Shown here piece by piece: positions 33,351-43,467 of a stretch of DNA of 64,000 bases. The stretch's first letter is position 1. Every line of letters begins with the position of its first letter. The DNA is from Deinococcus sp. JMULE3 (GTDB lineage: Bacteria; Deinococcota; Deinococci; Deinococcales; Deinococcaceae): positions 1,436,001 to 1,500,000 of the forward strand of contig NZ_SGWE01000004.1 in NCBI RefSeq assembly GCF_013337115.1, in the 5' to 3' direction. The position numbers and the translations under genes are program-made. The notes beneath the pieces are model-generated. The model made no database searches. It worked only from the letters and a program-made list of their open reading frames with translations, and was not told where the DNA came from.

Positions 33351-33764
33351 GTGCGCGCCCCTGCCCTGCTGCTCCTGCCCCTGCTGGCCTCCCTGAGTGC
33401 CGTGGCGACCGGGACCCCCACCCCCGCCACGCCGCCTGCCGTCCCCACGTCCGCGCAGGCCGAACAGCTTCAGCGTGGCGAGACCACCTACTTCCTGGCC
33501 TGCGCGATCTGCCACGGCGACCGTCTGGAGGGCGTCAGCGCCCCCGGACTGGGTGGCGAAGACTTCCGCGCGCTGTACCGCACGGTGCCGCCCCGCGCGC
33601 TGCACGACCTGATCCGCGACACCATGCCGGACGACCGCCGGGGCACCCTGAGCGCCCAGGAGGTGCTGGACGTCACCGCGTACCTGCTGCGCGAGAACGA
33701 CCTGCCCCGGCCCGAGGGGGCGCTGGGGGCCGAGACGCTCGACCACGTCCCGCCGACGCCCTGA
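33351..33764 (+). CDS. Single-haem cytochrome c
   Basis: 137 residues. Signal peptide (LLLLPLLASLSAVATG), a Pro/Thr-rich linker, then a class I cytochrome c fold with haem motif CAICH near residue 56 and a methionine (DTMPDDR near 95) as likely sixth ligand. An exported electron carrier or oxidase partner. The GTG start is fixed by the -10 box; the in-frame ATG far upstream lies before the promoter. It resembles in plan the second cytochrome c at 63215. Confidence 0.88.
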   Translation: MRAPALLLLPLLASLSAVATGTPTPATPPAVPTSAQAEQLQRGETTYFLACAICHGDRLEGVSAPGLGGEDFRALYRTVPPRALHDLIRDTMPDDRRGTLSAQEVLDVTAYLLRENDLPRPEGALGAETLDHVPPTP

Positions 33765-33815
33765 CGGTCGGAGGGCCCGGGCCGCCTTCACCCGGACCCG
33801 CTCCCAGCACGCGCC

Positions 33816-34834
<1,019 letters not shown>

Positions 34835-34838
<4 letters not shown>

Positions 34839-35248
34839 GCGGGCACTTCCAGCGACTCGATCCGGAAGCCCTGCCCCTGCGCCGACGCCAGCGTGGCGTC
34901 CAGCGCGGGCGTGCCGCTCAGGGCCAGCAGGTGCAGACTCTGCACCGCGCGGGCGTGCAGTTGCGCGGCCAGTTCGCTGCCCTCGAACGCGTCGGGCATC
35001 TCGGCGCGGACCAGCACGTCGCCCTGCTCGGCGCGGAAGTCCGGGTGCAGCGTCCACTCCTTCGAGAAGGTGTCCCAGTCCGCGCCGTGGGGGGCGTCCC
35101 ACTGCACGAACGCCACCACCCAGCCCTGCGCGCGGGCCTCGTCCACGTGATGCGCCCAGTCGCGCGCCACCGCCCGCTCGTCGGGCCGGTCGTTCAGGTC
35201 GTGACGCTGCGCGTTCAGGAGCAGCAGGGCGTGCGCGGAGAGGGTCAT
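34835..35248 (-). CDS. Isochorismatase-fold protein lacking catalytic residues
   Basis: 137 residues, shorter than the usual 170-200. The first strand reads ALLLLNAQRHDL where active cysteine hydrolases have a D-x-Q nucleophile-activating aspartate (here N). The strand LHLLALSGTPALDATLASA corresponds to the nucleophile elbow but has no cysteine. DWDTFSKEWTLHPDF matches the substrate-loop region. So it is probably a non-catalytic member of the family, or a very diverged one. The start at 35248 follows a TATCCT box by 7 bases. It is coupled to the M42 peptidase, which suggests a shared task. Confidence 0.7.
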
Positions 35249-35255
35249 GCCGCCC

Positions 35256-35261
35256 AGGATA
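35256..35261 (-). promoter_or_regulatory. -10 box (TATCCT) of the isochorismatase-fold/M42 operon
   Basis: Seven bases before the ATG at 35248, with no ribosome site. Confidence 0.6.
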
Positions 35262-35382
35262 CCGGGCGCGCACCCGCCAGGACGGCAGTCCGGCTGACGG
35301 TCTGCCCCCCGGCTCACAGCGTTGCCGGTTCTCCCGAAGGGGCAACTGCGCGCCCCTGAACACCGCAGTCAGGGGGCAGCGG

Positions 35383-36174
35383 TCAGCTCGGTTGTTCGAT
35401 CTTCATGGCCATGATGCTGGAGCCCGCGTCCACGTACACGGTCTGTCCGGTCACGCCGCTGCCGAGATCCGACAGCAGGAACAGGGCCAGTTTGCCGACC
35501 TCGTCGGGGGTGGCGTTGCGGCCCAGCGGGGCGGCCTCGGCGGCCTTCTCGAACATGCTGCCGAAGCCGGGGATGCTGCGCGCGGCGATGGTGCGCATGG
35601 GTCCGGCGCTGATGGTGTTCACGCGCACGCCGGCCGCGCCCATCTCGCTGGCGAGGTAGCGGGTGGTGGCCTCCAGCGCGGCCTTGGCGACGCCCATGAC
35701 GTTGTACTTGGGCACGACCTTCTGCGACGCGTGGTACGTGAGGCTGACGATGCTCGCGCCGGGGCGCAGCAGCGGCTCGGCGTGGCGGGCGGTGGAGACC
35801 AGGGTGTACGCGCTGACGTTCAGGGCAGTGTTCCAGTCGGCCTCGGTGGTGTCCAGGAAACGGCCGTCCATGGCGGTGCGGGGCGCGAACGCGATGGAGT
35901 GGATCAGGTAGTCGAGGTGCCCGAACTCTTCCTTCACGCGGGCGAACAGGGCGGTCAGGTCTGCTTCGCTGGTCGCGTCGGCCTGCTGGGCCCACACGCC
36001 TTCTTTGCCGGTCAGGAGCTTGTCGAGTTCGCTCTTCAGGCGTTCACCCTGGTAGGAGAAGCCCACGCGGCACCCGGCCGAGAGAAGCTGCTCGGCGATG
36101 GCCCAGCCGAGGCTGCGGGCGTTCGCGACGCCCATCACCAGGGCGGTCTTGTCACTCAGGTCAATCTGCACCAT
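35383..36174 (-). CDS. fabI: Enoyl-[acyl-carrier-protein] reductase FabI
   Basis: 263 residues, short-chain dehydrogenase fold. Reduces trans-2-enoyl-ACP with NADH in the last step of fatty acid elongation. Cofactor site GVANARSLGWAIA (about 15-27), FabI-type SIAFAP (about 92-97), and the catalytic Tyr-x6-Lys as YNVMGVAK (about 157-164). The AGPMRTIAARSI flexible loop (about 192-203) is the triclosan-binding region in other FabI. The start at 36174 follows TAGAGT by 7 bases. Confidence 0.95.
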   Translation of the reverse strand: MVQIDLSDKTALVMGVANARSLGWAIAEQLLSAGCRVGFSYQGERLKSELDKLLTGKEGVWAQQADATSEADLTALFARVKEEFGHLDYLIHSIAFAPRTAMDGRFLDTTEADWNTALNVSAYTLVSTARHAEPLLRPGASIVSLTYHASQKVVPKYNVMGVAKAALEATTRYLASEMGAAGVRVNTISAGPMRTIAARSIPGFGSMFEKAAEAAPLGRNATPDEVGKLALFLLSDLGSGVTGQTVYVDAGSSIMAMKIEQPS

Positions 36175-36181
36175 GCGGGGG

Positions 36182-36187
36182 ACTCTA
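36182..36187 (-). promoter_or_regulatory. -10 box (TAGAGT) of fabI
   Basis: Seven bases before the ATG at 36174. Confidence 0.6.
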
Positions 36188-36297
36188 GCAATCCGCGCCC
36201 GGCGGCGCTGATGCGGGTGCAAAAAATCGGACCGGGCGCGGCACTTCACGGTGCGTGGCGTGCAAAAAGCGTCAGAATCCGGTGAGAGATGACACGC

Positions 36298-36303
36298 GAT
36301 ACT
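36298..36303 (+). promoter_or_regulatory. -10 box (GATACT) of pgeF
   Basis: Six bases before the ATG at 36310, in the string CGATACTGGGC. The identical string precedes tsaE (46781-46791), which supports this start. Confidence 0.5.
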
Positions 36304-36309
36304 GGGCTG

Positions 36310-37029
36310 ATGTTGCTTCACGCGCCGCACCTGAGCGCACCGCACGCGTTCACCACGCGGCGGGGTGGCGTCTCGGTCGGTCCCTACGCGGGGCTGAACC
36401 TGGACGACCGCGAGGACGACCCGGCAGTGGTCGCTGCGAACCGCGCGCAGCTGACCGGCGCGCTGGGCTTCACGCCCGCGCAGGTGGCGCGCCTGACGCA
36501 GGTGCACGGGACCGACGTGGTGACCGTGACTGGCGGCGGCCACTGGACCGGGGACGCGCTGGTCACCGCGCAGGCAGGCGTGCTGCTCGCCATCGGCACC
36601 GCCGACTGCTACCCGCTGCTGCTGGAGGACCCCCAGGCGGGGGTGCTGGGCGCCGCGCACGCCGGGTGGAAGGGCACGCTGGGCCGCATCGGCGCTCGGA
36701 CCGTGGAGGCCATGACGGCGCTGGGCGCCCGCCCGGAGCGGATCCGCGCGGCGGTCGGGCCCGGCATCTGCGCCGCCGCGTACCCGGTGGGCCAGGGCGT
36801 CGCGGACGCCTTCACCGATGCTGGTCTGGGCGCGTTCGTGCAGCCCGGCCCGCACCTGGACCTCGCCGGGGCGAACCGCGCCGCGCTGCTGGACGCGGGC
36901 GTGCCGGACGCGCAGGTGTGGGTCAGCGGCCGCTGCTCCACGGAGACAGACTTCTACTCGTTCCGGCGCGACGCCGGGGTGACGGGGCGCATGTGGGCCG
37001 TGATCGGCCGCGCCGGGAGCGCCGCGTGA
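36310..37029 (+). CDS. pgeF: PgeF/YfiH-family zinc protein (peptidoglycan editing factor, purine nucleoside phosphorylase-like)
   Basis: 239 residues, DUF152 fold. Zinc ligands in TQVHGTDVV (His, about 58), GTADCYPLLL (Cys, about 98) and AAHAGWKGTLGRI (His, about 115) are all present, with HAFTTRRGGVS at the start. Family members were first called laccases; they act on purine nucleosides and, in E. coli, edit muropeptide precursors. The ATG at 36310 is preferred to 36289 because of the -10 box geometry. The stop overlaps the GTG of the next gene. Confidence 0.9.
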   Translation: MLLHAPHLSAPHAFTTRRGGVSVGPYAGLNLDDREDDPAVVAANRAQLTGALGFTPAQVARLTQVHGTDVVTVTGGGHWTGDALVTAQAGVLLAIGTADCYPLLLEDPQAGVLGAAHAGWKGTLGRIGARTVEAMTALGARPERIRAAVGPGICAAAYPVGQGVADAFTDAGLGAFVQPGPHLDLAGANRAALLDAGVPDAQVWVSGRCSTETDFYSFRRDAGVTGRMWAVIGRAGSAA

Positions 37030-37532
37030 GCCTGCTGCGCCCGGCGGACGTGATCGACCATGTCACGCACATCACGCCGGAATTCCTGGCGGACCGCGGA
37101 CTGCACGGCCTGCTGCTGGACCTCGACAACACCCTGGTCCCCTACGGCAGTTACGACCCGGCGGGCGTCACGCAGACCCTGACGTGGGTGCGGGACCTGA
37201 AACTCGCCGGGGTGGGCCTGTACCTCCTGAGTAACGCGACCGGGAAACGCGCCCAGTTCTGGCTGGACAAACTGGAATTCCAGGGGGTCGGGCTGGCCGG
37301 GAAACCCAACCCCCGCGCGTTCCGCCGCGCCCTGCGCGAACTGCACCTCCCAGCTCAGCAGGTCGGCATGGTCGGCGACCAGCTGTTCACGGACGTGCTG
37401 GGCGGCAACCTGAGCGGCATGCACACTATTCTGGTCCGACCTCTGGTCACCAACGCCCTTCCTCATACGCGTGTGGCCCGCAGGCTGGAACGCGCGGTTC
37501 TGAAACGCTACGGACACGACTGGCACCACTGA
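37026..37532 (+). CDS. YqeG-family HAD-IIIA phosphatase
   Basis: 168 residues. HAD motif I LLLDLDNTLVPYG (about 27-39), motif II/III region LLSNATGKR and GLAGKPNP (lysine), and motif IV VGDQLFTDVLG (about 118-128). Bacillus YqeG and mitochondrial GEP4 (a phosphatidylglycerophosphate phosphatase) are in the family, so a PGP phosphatase role is possible. It starts at GTG overlapping the pgeF stop (GTGA). Confidence 0.88.
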   Translation: MSLLRPADVIDHVTHITPEFLADRGLHGLLLDLDNTLVPYGSYDPAGVTQTLTWVRDLKLAGVGLYLLSNATGKRAQFWLDKLEFQGVGLAGKPNPRAFRRALRELHLPAQQVGMVGDQLFTDVLGGNLSGMHTILVRPLVTNALPHTRVARRLERAVLKRYGHDWHH

Positions 37533-37594
37533 TGTTCCCGACACCCACCCTCACTGGACTCCCCATTTCCCTCACGCAAGGAGACTGAAACGCT

Positions 37595-40273
37595 ATGGCT
37601 CTTTCCATCGGTGACCGGCGCCTGGGCGCCATCCTGCTCGAACAGGGGTACGTGAACGACACGGACCTGCAAAAAGCCCTGGTCCGCCACGCCGAGGTCG
37701 GCGGGCGCCTCGCGGAGATCCTGATCGACTCCGGCATGGTCGGCGAGAAACGCATCGCGCGCGCCATCGAGGAAGCGCTCGGCATTCCGCTCGTGAACCT
37801 GCTGGTCGTCACGCCCGAACCCGGCGCGGTGCAGGCCGTGCGCGCCCAGACGGCGCTGCAGCACCAGGCGTTCCCGTTCGCGCTGGAAGGCCAGACGCTG
37901 CGCGTCGCGATCGTGGACCCGCTGTCGAGCATGGCCATCGAGGCGCTGGAGGACGACAGCGGCCTGAACATCGAGGTGTACCAGGCGCTGCGTGACCAGA
38001 TCATGTGGGCGATCGCCACGTACTACCCCGAACTGCACCTGACCGTCGAGGCGCCCGCCGAGGCCGAGGGCGGCCCGGCGGGTGGGATGCTGGGCCAGCG
38101 CATGATCAGCCGCGGCCTGATCAGCGACGCGCAGCTGCAGGTGGCGCTCGACGCGCAGCAGCAGACCGGCGAGCCGCTGGGCAGCACGCTGATCGCGCAG
38201 CGGATCATCAGCGAGGACCAGCTGTACGAGGTGCTGGCTGAGCAGGTCGGCGCGGTGTTCCTGCGCAACCCGCGCGACTTCCAGCCCAGCGAGGACGTGC
38301 TGGGGAGCATGCTGCGCGCCGACGCGCTGCGCCTGACCGCCGTGCCGGTCGACGAGACCGATCACGGCGTGACCGTCGTCGCCAGCGACCCGCGCAAACG
38401 CGAGGACATCGAGGCGCTCGTCGGGCGGCCCGTGCAGCTCGTGCTGGCCAAACCGCGCGACATCGAGACGCTGATCGAGCGGTTCTACCCGCAGCGTGGG
38501 CGGCTGGGCGAGCAGATGGTGCAGCAGGGCACCCTGTCGCGCGAGCAGCTGCGCGAGGCGCTGCAGGTGCAGGCCCGCGAGGGCCGCGTCAAACCGCTGG
38601 GCGAGGTGATCGTCGAGCTGGGCTTCGCCGCCGCCGACGAGATCGACACGGCGCTGCAGAAACAGAACGCCGGGGGCGGGCGCCTGGAGGACACGCTGGT
38701 GCAGTCCGGGAAGCTCAGCCCGGAGATGCTGGCCCGCTCGCTGGCCGCGCAGCTCGGCTACGAGTTCCTGGACCCCGTCCAGAACCCGCCGGACAGCAAG
38801 GTCGCGCTGATGATCCCCGAGTCCACCGCGCGCCGCTACGGCGTGGTCCCGGTCCGCCTGCAAGGCGAGTCGCTGGTCGTCGCGATGAAGGACCCGCGCA
38901 ACGTGTTCGCGCTGGACGACCTGAAGCTGATCACCGGGCGGGACATCGTCCCGGCGGTCATGGCGGAAAAGGACATCACCCGCCTGATCGAGCGGTACTT
39001 CGGCAGTCAGGACATGGCGAACCTGAACCAGCAGCTCGCCAAGGAAAGCAAGGAACGCGAGACGGCAGGCAAACGCCAGGACGCCGAGGACCTCACGGCC
39101 GGGCTGGACGACAACGCCGTGGTGCGCGTGGTGGACAACATCATCCGCGAGGCGGCGCTGCAGGAGGCCAGCGACATCCACATCGAGCCGACCGAGACGG
39201 CCCTGAAGATCCGCTACCGCATCGACGGGGTGCTGCGCGAGCAGAACGAACTGCCCAAGGGCAGCGCGCAGAGCATCTCCGCCCGACTGAAGATCATGGG
39301 GCACCTCGACATCAGCGAGCGGCGCGTGCCGCAGGACGGCCGCATCCGCTTCAAGAAGGGCAGCATCGACCTTGACCTGCGACTCTCGACGCTGCCCACC
39401 GTGTACGGCGAGAAGGCCGTCATGCGTCTGCTGCAGAAGGCCAGCAACATCCCCGAAGTCGAGCAGCTGGGCTTCAGTGAGCACAACTACCAGCGGTACC
39501 TGGACACCATCCACAAACCCAACGGCATCTTCCTGGTGACCGGCCCGACCGGCTCGGGGAAATCCTTCACCTCCTTCTCGACCCTGAAGCGCATCGCGGT
39601 GCCGGAGAAGAACACCACGACGATCGAGGACCCGGTCGAGTACGAGATTCCGGGCATCGTGCAGTCGCAGGTGAACAACACGGCGGGCATGACCTTCGCC
39701 CGCGCGCTGCGCGCCTTCCTGCGACAGGACCCGGACATCATCTTCGTGGGCGAGATCCGCGACGCCGAGACCGCCAAGATCGCCGTGGAGGCCGCCCTGA
39801 CCGGCCACCTCGTGCTGGCGACGCTGCACACGAACGACGCGCCGGGCGCCATCGTGCGTCTGGAGGAGATGGGCGTCGAGCACTTCAACATCGGCGCGGC
39901 CGTGGTGGGCGTGGTCGCGCAGCGCCTCGTGCGCAAGGTCTGCCCGGACTGCAAGGCGCCCACGAACGCCGACCCGGACGTCCTGCGCCGCCTGGGCATC
40001 ACCGAGCGGGACCTGCGCGGCGCGCAACTCATGCGCGGCGCGGGCTGCAACCGCTGCGGCGGCACCGGCTACAAGGGCCGCATGGGCATCCACGAACTGA
40101 TGGTGATCGACGAGCCGCTGCGCGTCGCCATCGGCAGCGGCAAGAACGCCACCGAGATCAACGAGGTCGCCATCAACCAGAGCGGCATGAAGACCCTCCG
40201 CCAGGACGGCATCGACAAGGCCCTCAAGGGGATCACCACCCTGGAAGAGGTCCTGGCCGTCACCAGCAAGTAA
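37595..40273 (+). CDS. pilF: Type IV pilus extension / DNA-uptake ATPase PilF (PilB/GspE family)
   Basis: 892 residues, matching Thermus PilF (889) rather than the roughly 570 of PilB. Three N-terminal GSPII domains in tandem (about 10-150, 160-300, 310-480) precede the ATPase with Walker A GPTGSGKS (about 648-655), an Asp box TIEDPVEYE, a His box, and a zinc tetracysteine (CPDC...CNRC, about 786-825). The N-terminal repeats bind c-di-GMP in Thermus. It drives pilus assembly and natural transformation at the inner membrane. AAGGAG lies upstream with a rather long spacer. pilT follows after 49 bases. Confidence 0.95.
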   Translation: MALSIGDRRLGAILLEQGYVNDTDLQKALVRHAEVGGRLAEILIDSGMVGEKRIARAIEEALGIPLVNLLVVTPEPGAVQAVRAQTALQHQAFPFALEGQTLRVAIVDPLSSMAIEALEDDSGLNIEVYQALRDQIMWAIATYYPELHLTVEAPAEAEGGPAGGMLGQRMISRGLISDAQLQVALDAQQQTGEPLGSTLIAQRIISEDQLYEVLAEQVGAVFLRNPRDFQPSEDVLGSMLRADALRLTAVPVDETDHGVTVVASDPRKREDIEALVGRPVQLVLAKPRDIETLIERFYPQRGRLGEQMVQQGTLSREQLREALQVQAREGRVKPLGEVIVELGFAAADEIDTALQKQNAGGGRLEDTLVQSGKLSPEMLARSLAAQLGYEFLDPVQNPPDSKVALMIPESTARRYGVVPVRLQGESLVVAMKDPRNVFALDDLKLITGRDIVPAVMAEKDITRLIERYFGSQDMANLNQQLAKESKERETAGKRQDAEDLTAGLDDNAVVRVVDNIIREAALQEASDIHIEPTETALKIRYRIDGVLREQNELPKGSAQSISARLKIMGHLDISERRVPQDGRIRFKKGSIDLDLRLSTLPTVYGEKAVMRLLQKASNIPEVEQLGFSEHNYQRYLDTIHKPNGIFLVTGPTGSGKSFTSFSTLKRIAVPEKNTTTIEDPVEYEIPGIVQSQVNNTAGMTFARALRAFLRQDPDIIFVGEIRDAETAKIAVEAALTGHLVLATLHTNDAPGAIVRLEEMGVEHFNIGAAVVGVVAQRLVRKVCPDCKAPTNADPDVLRRLGITERDLRGAQLMRGAGCNRCGGTGYKGRMGIHELMVIDEPLRVAIGSGKNATEINEVAINQSGMKTLRQDGIDKALKGITTLEEVLAVTSK

Positions 40274-40322
40274 CCCGGCCGCCCCACCCTGAGCCTCCCA
40301 TTCCACCCGCGAGGTGACCCGT

Positions 40323-41594
40323 ATGACCCAGCCCGCCGCCGACATCACCGATATCCTGCGTTTCGCCGCCGACAAGGGCGCCTCCGACGTGATCATCACC
40401 GTCGGACTGTCCCCGCAGTTCAAGCTGCAGGGCGTGTACGACTCGCAGGGCTTCGCGGAACTCGCTCCGACCGACACCCGCAAACTGATGTACTCCATGA
40501 TGAACGAGAAGCAGCAGCGGACCTTCGAGGAACGCCGCGAACTGGACTTCTCGTTCGCGCTGGGCGAGAAGGCCCGCTTCCGCGTGAACGCGTTCATGCA
40601 GCGCGGCAACGTGGGCGGCGTGCTGCGACTGATCCCCACGAAGATCAAGAGCGCCCAGGAGATGGGCCTCCCCGCGAACGTCATCGAGATCTCCAACGCG
40701 CCGCGCGGCCTGGTGCTCGTGACCGGCCCGACCGGCTCGGGGAAATCCACGACGCTCGCGGCGATGATCGACCACATCAACACCACCAAGAAACTGCACA
40801 TCATGACGATCGAGGACCCGATCGAGTTCATGCACACGCACAAGCAGTCGATCATCAACCAGCGTGAGGTCGGCGCGGACACCATGAGCTTCAACGACGC
40901 GCTGCGCGCCGTGCTCCGCCAGGCGCCCGACGTGATCCTCGTGGGCGAAATGCGCGACTACGAGACCATCAAGGCTGCCGTGACCGCCGCCGAGACCGGG
41001 CACCTCGTGATGGGCACCCTGCACACCAACTCCGCGCCGGAATCCATCGACCGTATCGTGGACGTCTTCCCCGAGGAGCAGCAGGAGCAGATCCGCGTGC
41101 AGCTCGCGAACAACCTCGTGGCGGTCATGACGCAGCAGCTGCTGCCCCGCCTGGACGGGCAGGGCCGCATCCTGGCGTACGAACTGCTGATCGCCAACCC
41201 CGCCGTGCGCGCCCTGATCCGCGAAGGGAAGACCTTCCAGATCACCAGCGTCATGCAGACCGGCGCGCGCGAGGGCATGGTCACCATGGACGCCTTCCTG
41301 GCGAACCTGTACCGCCGCCGCGTGATCTCCTTCGACGTGGGCGTGGAGCGCGCCGTGGACAGCAAGGAATTCGCCCGACTCGCCAACGACCCCAGCATCG
41401 GCACGGCGGGCGGCGCGGCCAGCATGCCCGCCGGGTACGGTCAGGCGCCCGTGCAGGGCTTCGGCGCGACCGTCACGCCCGCCCAGGGCGGCTACGCCTC
41501 CGGCAGGAACGACTTCGGGCGGGGCGGCGGCGACGCCCGCACCACCAGCACCCCCGAGACCAACCCCGGCGGCAGCGGCTACGGCAGACGGTAA
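40323..41594 (+). CDS. pilT: Twitching motility / pilus retraction ATPase PilT
   Basis: 423 residues. Walker A GPTGSGKS (about 135-142), Asp box MTIEDPIEF (about 160-168), His box GTLHTNSAPESIDRIVDVFP (about 229-248) and the PilT-type AIREGK-like helix (LIREGKTFQ, about 300). The C-terminal 60 residues are Gly/Ala/Ser-rich and low-complexity, an extension not needed for the ATPase. Hexameric motor that retracts type IV pili. GAGGTGA is the ribosome site for the ATG at 40323. Confidence 0.95.
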   Translation: MTQPAADITDILRFAADKGASDVIITVGLSPQFKLQGVYDSQGFAELAPTDTRKLMYSMMNEKQQRTFEERRELDFSFALGEKARFRVNAFMQRGNVGGVLRLIPTKIKSAQEMGLPANVIEISNAPRGLVLVTGPTGSGKSTTLAAMIDHINTTKKLHIMTIEDPIEFMHTHKQSIINQREVGADTMSFNDALRAVLRQAPDVILVGEMRDYETIKAAVTAAETGHLVMGTLHTNSAPESIDRIVDVFPEEQQEQIRVQLANNLVAVMTQQLLPRLDGQGRILAYELLIANPAVRALIREGKTFQITSVMQTGAREGMVTMDAFLANLYRRRVISFDVGVERAVDSKEFARLANDPSIGTAGGAASMPAGYGQAPVQGFGATVTPAQGGYASGRNDFGRGGGDARTTSTPETNPGGSGYGRR

Positions 41595-41604
41595 GGGGCG
41601 GTGA

Positions 41605-41668
41605 TGGTCGAAAGTTGATGGTTGATAGAGGGGTGGCCTTCCATCAACCATCAACTTTTGACTTTCAA
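41605..41668. terminator. R3 palindrome, copy B: bidirectional terminator between pilT and deoA
   Basis: The core hairpin AAAGTTGATGGTTGATAG opposite CCATCAACCATCAACTTT (41611-41657) has A-rich and T-rich ends on both strands, and it lies between convergent stops. Same family as the palindrome inside paaD. Confidence 0.8.
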
Positions 41669-41669
41669 C

Positions 41670-42971
41670 TCAGAACACGCGGTCGAGGATCAGCGGTTCC
41701 GGCGCGGGGGCCTGGGCGCTGATGGTCAGGCCCTCGGTGAGGAGGCGCTGGGCGGCGTCCAGGCCGCGCGCGTCACGGTGGTAGATGCGCAGGACGGGTT
41801 CGCCCGCCTGGACGGCCTCGCCGGGTTTACGCAGGAGTTCCACGCCCACGCCGTGGTCGATGGCCTCGCCCTTGCGTTCGCGGCCGCCACCCAGCACAAG
41901 CACGGCGCGGCCGACGCTCAGGGCGTCGATGCCCGCCACGAAACCGGATTCGGGGGCGGTCACGTCGGCCCGGCCGGGCGCCACGTCGAACTTGCTGATG
42001 TCGTCCACGTAGGTGGCGTCGCCGCCCTGCGCCTCAATGAACGCTCGGAACTTCGCCAGGGCACTGCCGTCGGTCAGGGTGGCGCGCGCGCGGGCCTCGG
42101 CGGCGGCTTCATCCTCACCCTGGGCGGCCAGGGCTTCTACGGCCAGTGCCACGCACAGTTCGGTCAGGTCATCCGGCCCCTCGCCGCGCAGGGTCGCCAG
42201 AGCCTCCAGGACCTCCAGGCTGTTCCCGGCCATGTGGCCCAGCGGGGTGTCCATGTCGGTCAGCACGGCGCGCACCTGCCGCCCGGCGCGGTTGCCGATG
42301 TCCACCATCGCGCGGGCCAGGCCGCGCCCGGCGTCCAGGGTGCGCATGAACGCCCCGGCACCCACCTTGACGTCCAGCACGACGGTGTGCGCGCCTGACG
42401 CGAGCTTCTTGCTCATGATCGAGCTGGCGATCAGCGGCAGGCAGTCCACGGTGGCGGTCACGTCCCGCAGCGCGTACAGTTTCCCGTCCGCCGGGGCGAG
42501 GTCCTTGCTCTGGCCGACCAGCGCGAGGCCGATCTCGCGCGCCTGCGCGATGAAGCGGTCCTCCTCCAGTTCGCTGGTCCAGCCGGGAATGCTCTCCAGT
42601 TTGTCGATGGTGCCGCCGGTGTGCGCCAGCCCACGCCCGCTCATCTTGGCGACGGTCTGCCCCAGCGCGGCCAGCATGGGCGTCAGGATCAGGCTGGTCT
42701 TGTCGCCCACGCCGCCCGTGGAATGCTTGTCCACCGTGCGCGGCAGGTCGCCGAGGTTCATCAGGTCGCCGCTCTCGGCCATGACCATGGTCAGGTCAGC
42801 CGTCTCCTGTTCGGCCATGCCGCGCAGGAACACGGCCATCAGCCAGGCGCTCATCTGGTAGTCGGGCACGTCGCCGCGCGTGTACCCCAGCACCAGGGTC
42901 TCGAGTTCCTCGCGGGTGTGCTGTTGGCCGTCGCGTTTCTTACGGATCAGGTCGGGAATGATCGCGGTCAT
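41670..42971 (-). CDS. deoA: Thymidine / pyrimidine-nucleoside phosphorylase
   Basis: 433 residues. The family signature is complete: [13 protein letters not shown] (about 82-94, phosphate site), [20 protein letters not shown] (about 110-129), and [11 protein letters not shown] (about 187-197). Splits thymidine/uridine to base and sugar-1-phosphate for salvage. DeoA and Pdp cannot be separated with certainty here. The start follows a TAAACT box by 5 bases. Confidence 0.93.
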   Translation of the reverse strand: MTAIIPDLIRKKRDGQQHTREELETLVLGYTRGDVPDYQMSAWLMAVFLRGMAEQETADLTMVMAESGDLMNLGDLPRTVDKHSTGGVGDKTSLILTPMLAALGQTVAKMSGRGLAHTGGTIDKLESIPGWTSELEEDRFIAQAREIGLALVGQSKDLAPADGKLYALRDVTATVDCLPLIASSIMSKKLASGAHTVVLDVKVGAGAFMRTLDAGRGLARAMVDIGNRAGRQVRAVLTDMDTPLGHMAGNSLEVLEALATLRGEGPDDLTELCVALAVEALAAQGEDEAAAEARARATLTDGSALAKFRAFIEAQGGDATYVDDISKFDVAPGRADVTAPESGFVAGIDALSVGRAVLVLGGGRERKGEAIDHGVGVELLRKPGEAVQAGEPVLRIYHRDARGLDAAQRLLTEGLTISAQAPAPEPLILDRVF

Positions 42972-42976
42972 AGGCC

Positions 42977-42982
42977 AGTTTA
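42977..42982 (-). promoter_or_regulatory. -10 box (TAAACT) of deoA
   Basis: Five bases before the ATG at 42971. Confidence 0.45.
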
Positions 42983-43017
42983 CGTCCCGTGGACAGGAAA
43001 TCGTCCCGGCGTGCGCC

Positions 43018-43467
43018 TCAGCTCTCGTCCGCCTCGCCGCTGGTCCAGCCGACCTTCGCGTGCGTGCCGTCGCAGTAGGGTTTGTTCCCGCTATGGCCGC
43101 AGCGGCACAGCGCGGCGCGCACGTCCTTCCTCTCGCCGCCGGGCGTGTCGATCACGAGGTTCCCCTTGATCATCAGGGGACCGTCGGGGCTGGGGGTGAT
43201 GGTGGTGGTCTCGTCGGGCATCTCAGCCTCCTGTCCATCCAGGACGTAGTGCAGCGCCCCGGTGGGGCAGGTGCGGACGACCGCCGCGACCGCGTCGGCC
43301 CCGGCGCTGGCGGGCTGAATCCACGGGCGGGCCTTCGGGTCGAACACGTCGGGCAGCCCGCGCACGCAGTTGGCGACGTGCAGGCAGCGCCGCGCGTCGT
43401 AGTACACCGTGATGCCGGGCGCCGTGTACGCCTTCCCCTGCGCGAGGTCCTCGTTGGTGGGGGTCAT
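43018..43467 (-). CDS. Fused divergent [4Fe-4S] mono-cluster and CDGSH iron-sulfur protein
   Basis: 149 residues. The first half (about 15-75) has the Fer4_19 pattern ([14 protein letters not shown], later [12 protein letters not shown]). The second half ends in [16 protein letters not shown] (about 122-137), the CDGSH [2Fe-2S] site with three Cys and one His. A small redox or sensor protein in the cytosol. The ATG overlaps the stop of the upstream WYL regulator (ATGA), so it is probably co-expressed with it, but a TACACT box 5 bases upstream may give it a separate transcript. Confidence 0.9.
   Translation of the reverse strand: MTPTNEDLAQGKAYTAPGITVYYDARRCLHVANCVRGLPDVFDPKARPWIQPASAGADAVAAVVRTCPTGALHYVLDGQEAEMPDETTTITPSPDGPLMIKGNLVIDTPGGERKDVRAALCRCGHSGNKPYCDGTHAKVGWTSGEADES

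Noticed and set aside
37508..40894. 1128-codon open frame on the minus strand
   Set aside because: It is the antisense of pilF and part of pilT. High GC leaves antisense frames open, and its residues show no fold and no promoter. The same holds for the long antisense frames over benE (2714-4012), the acyl-CoA dehydrogenase (49644-51629) and the LLM oxidoreductase (365-1387).
41605..41668. Mobile element or small gene between pilT and deoA
   Set aside because: The palindrome has A and T tails on both strands between convergent genes, which is best read as a bidirectional terminator.
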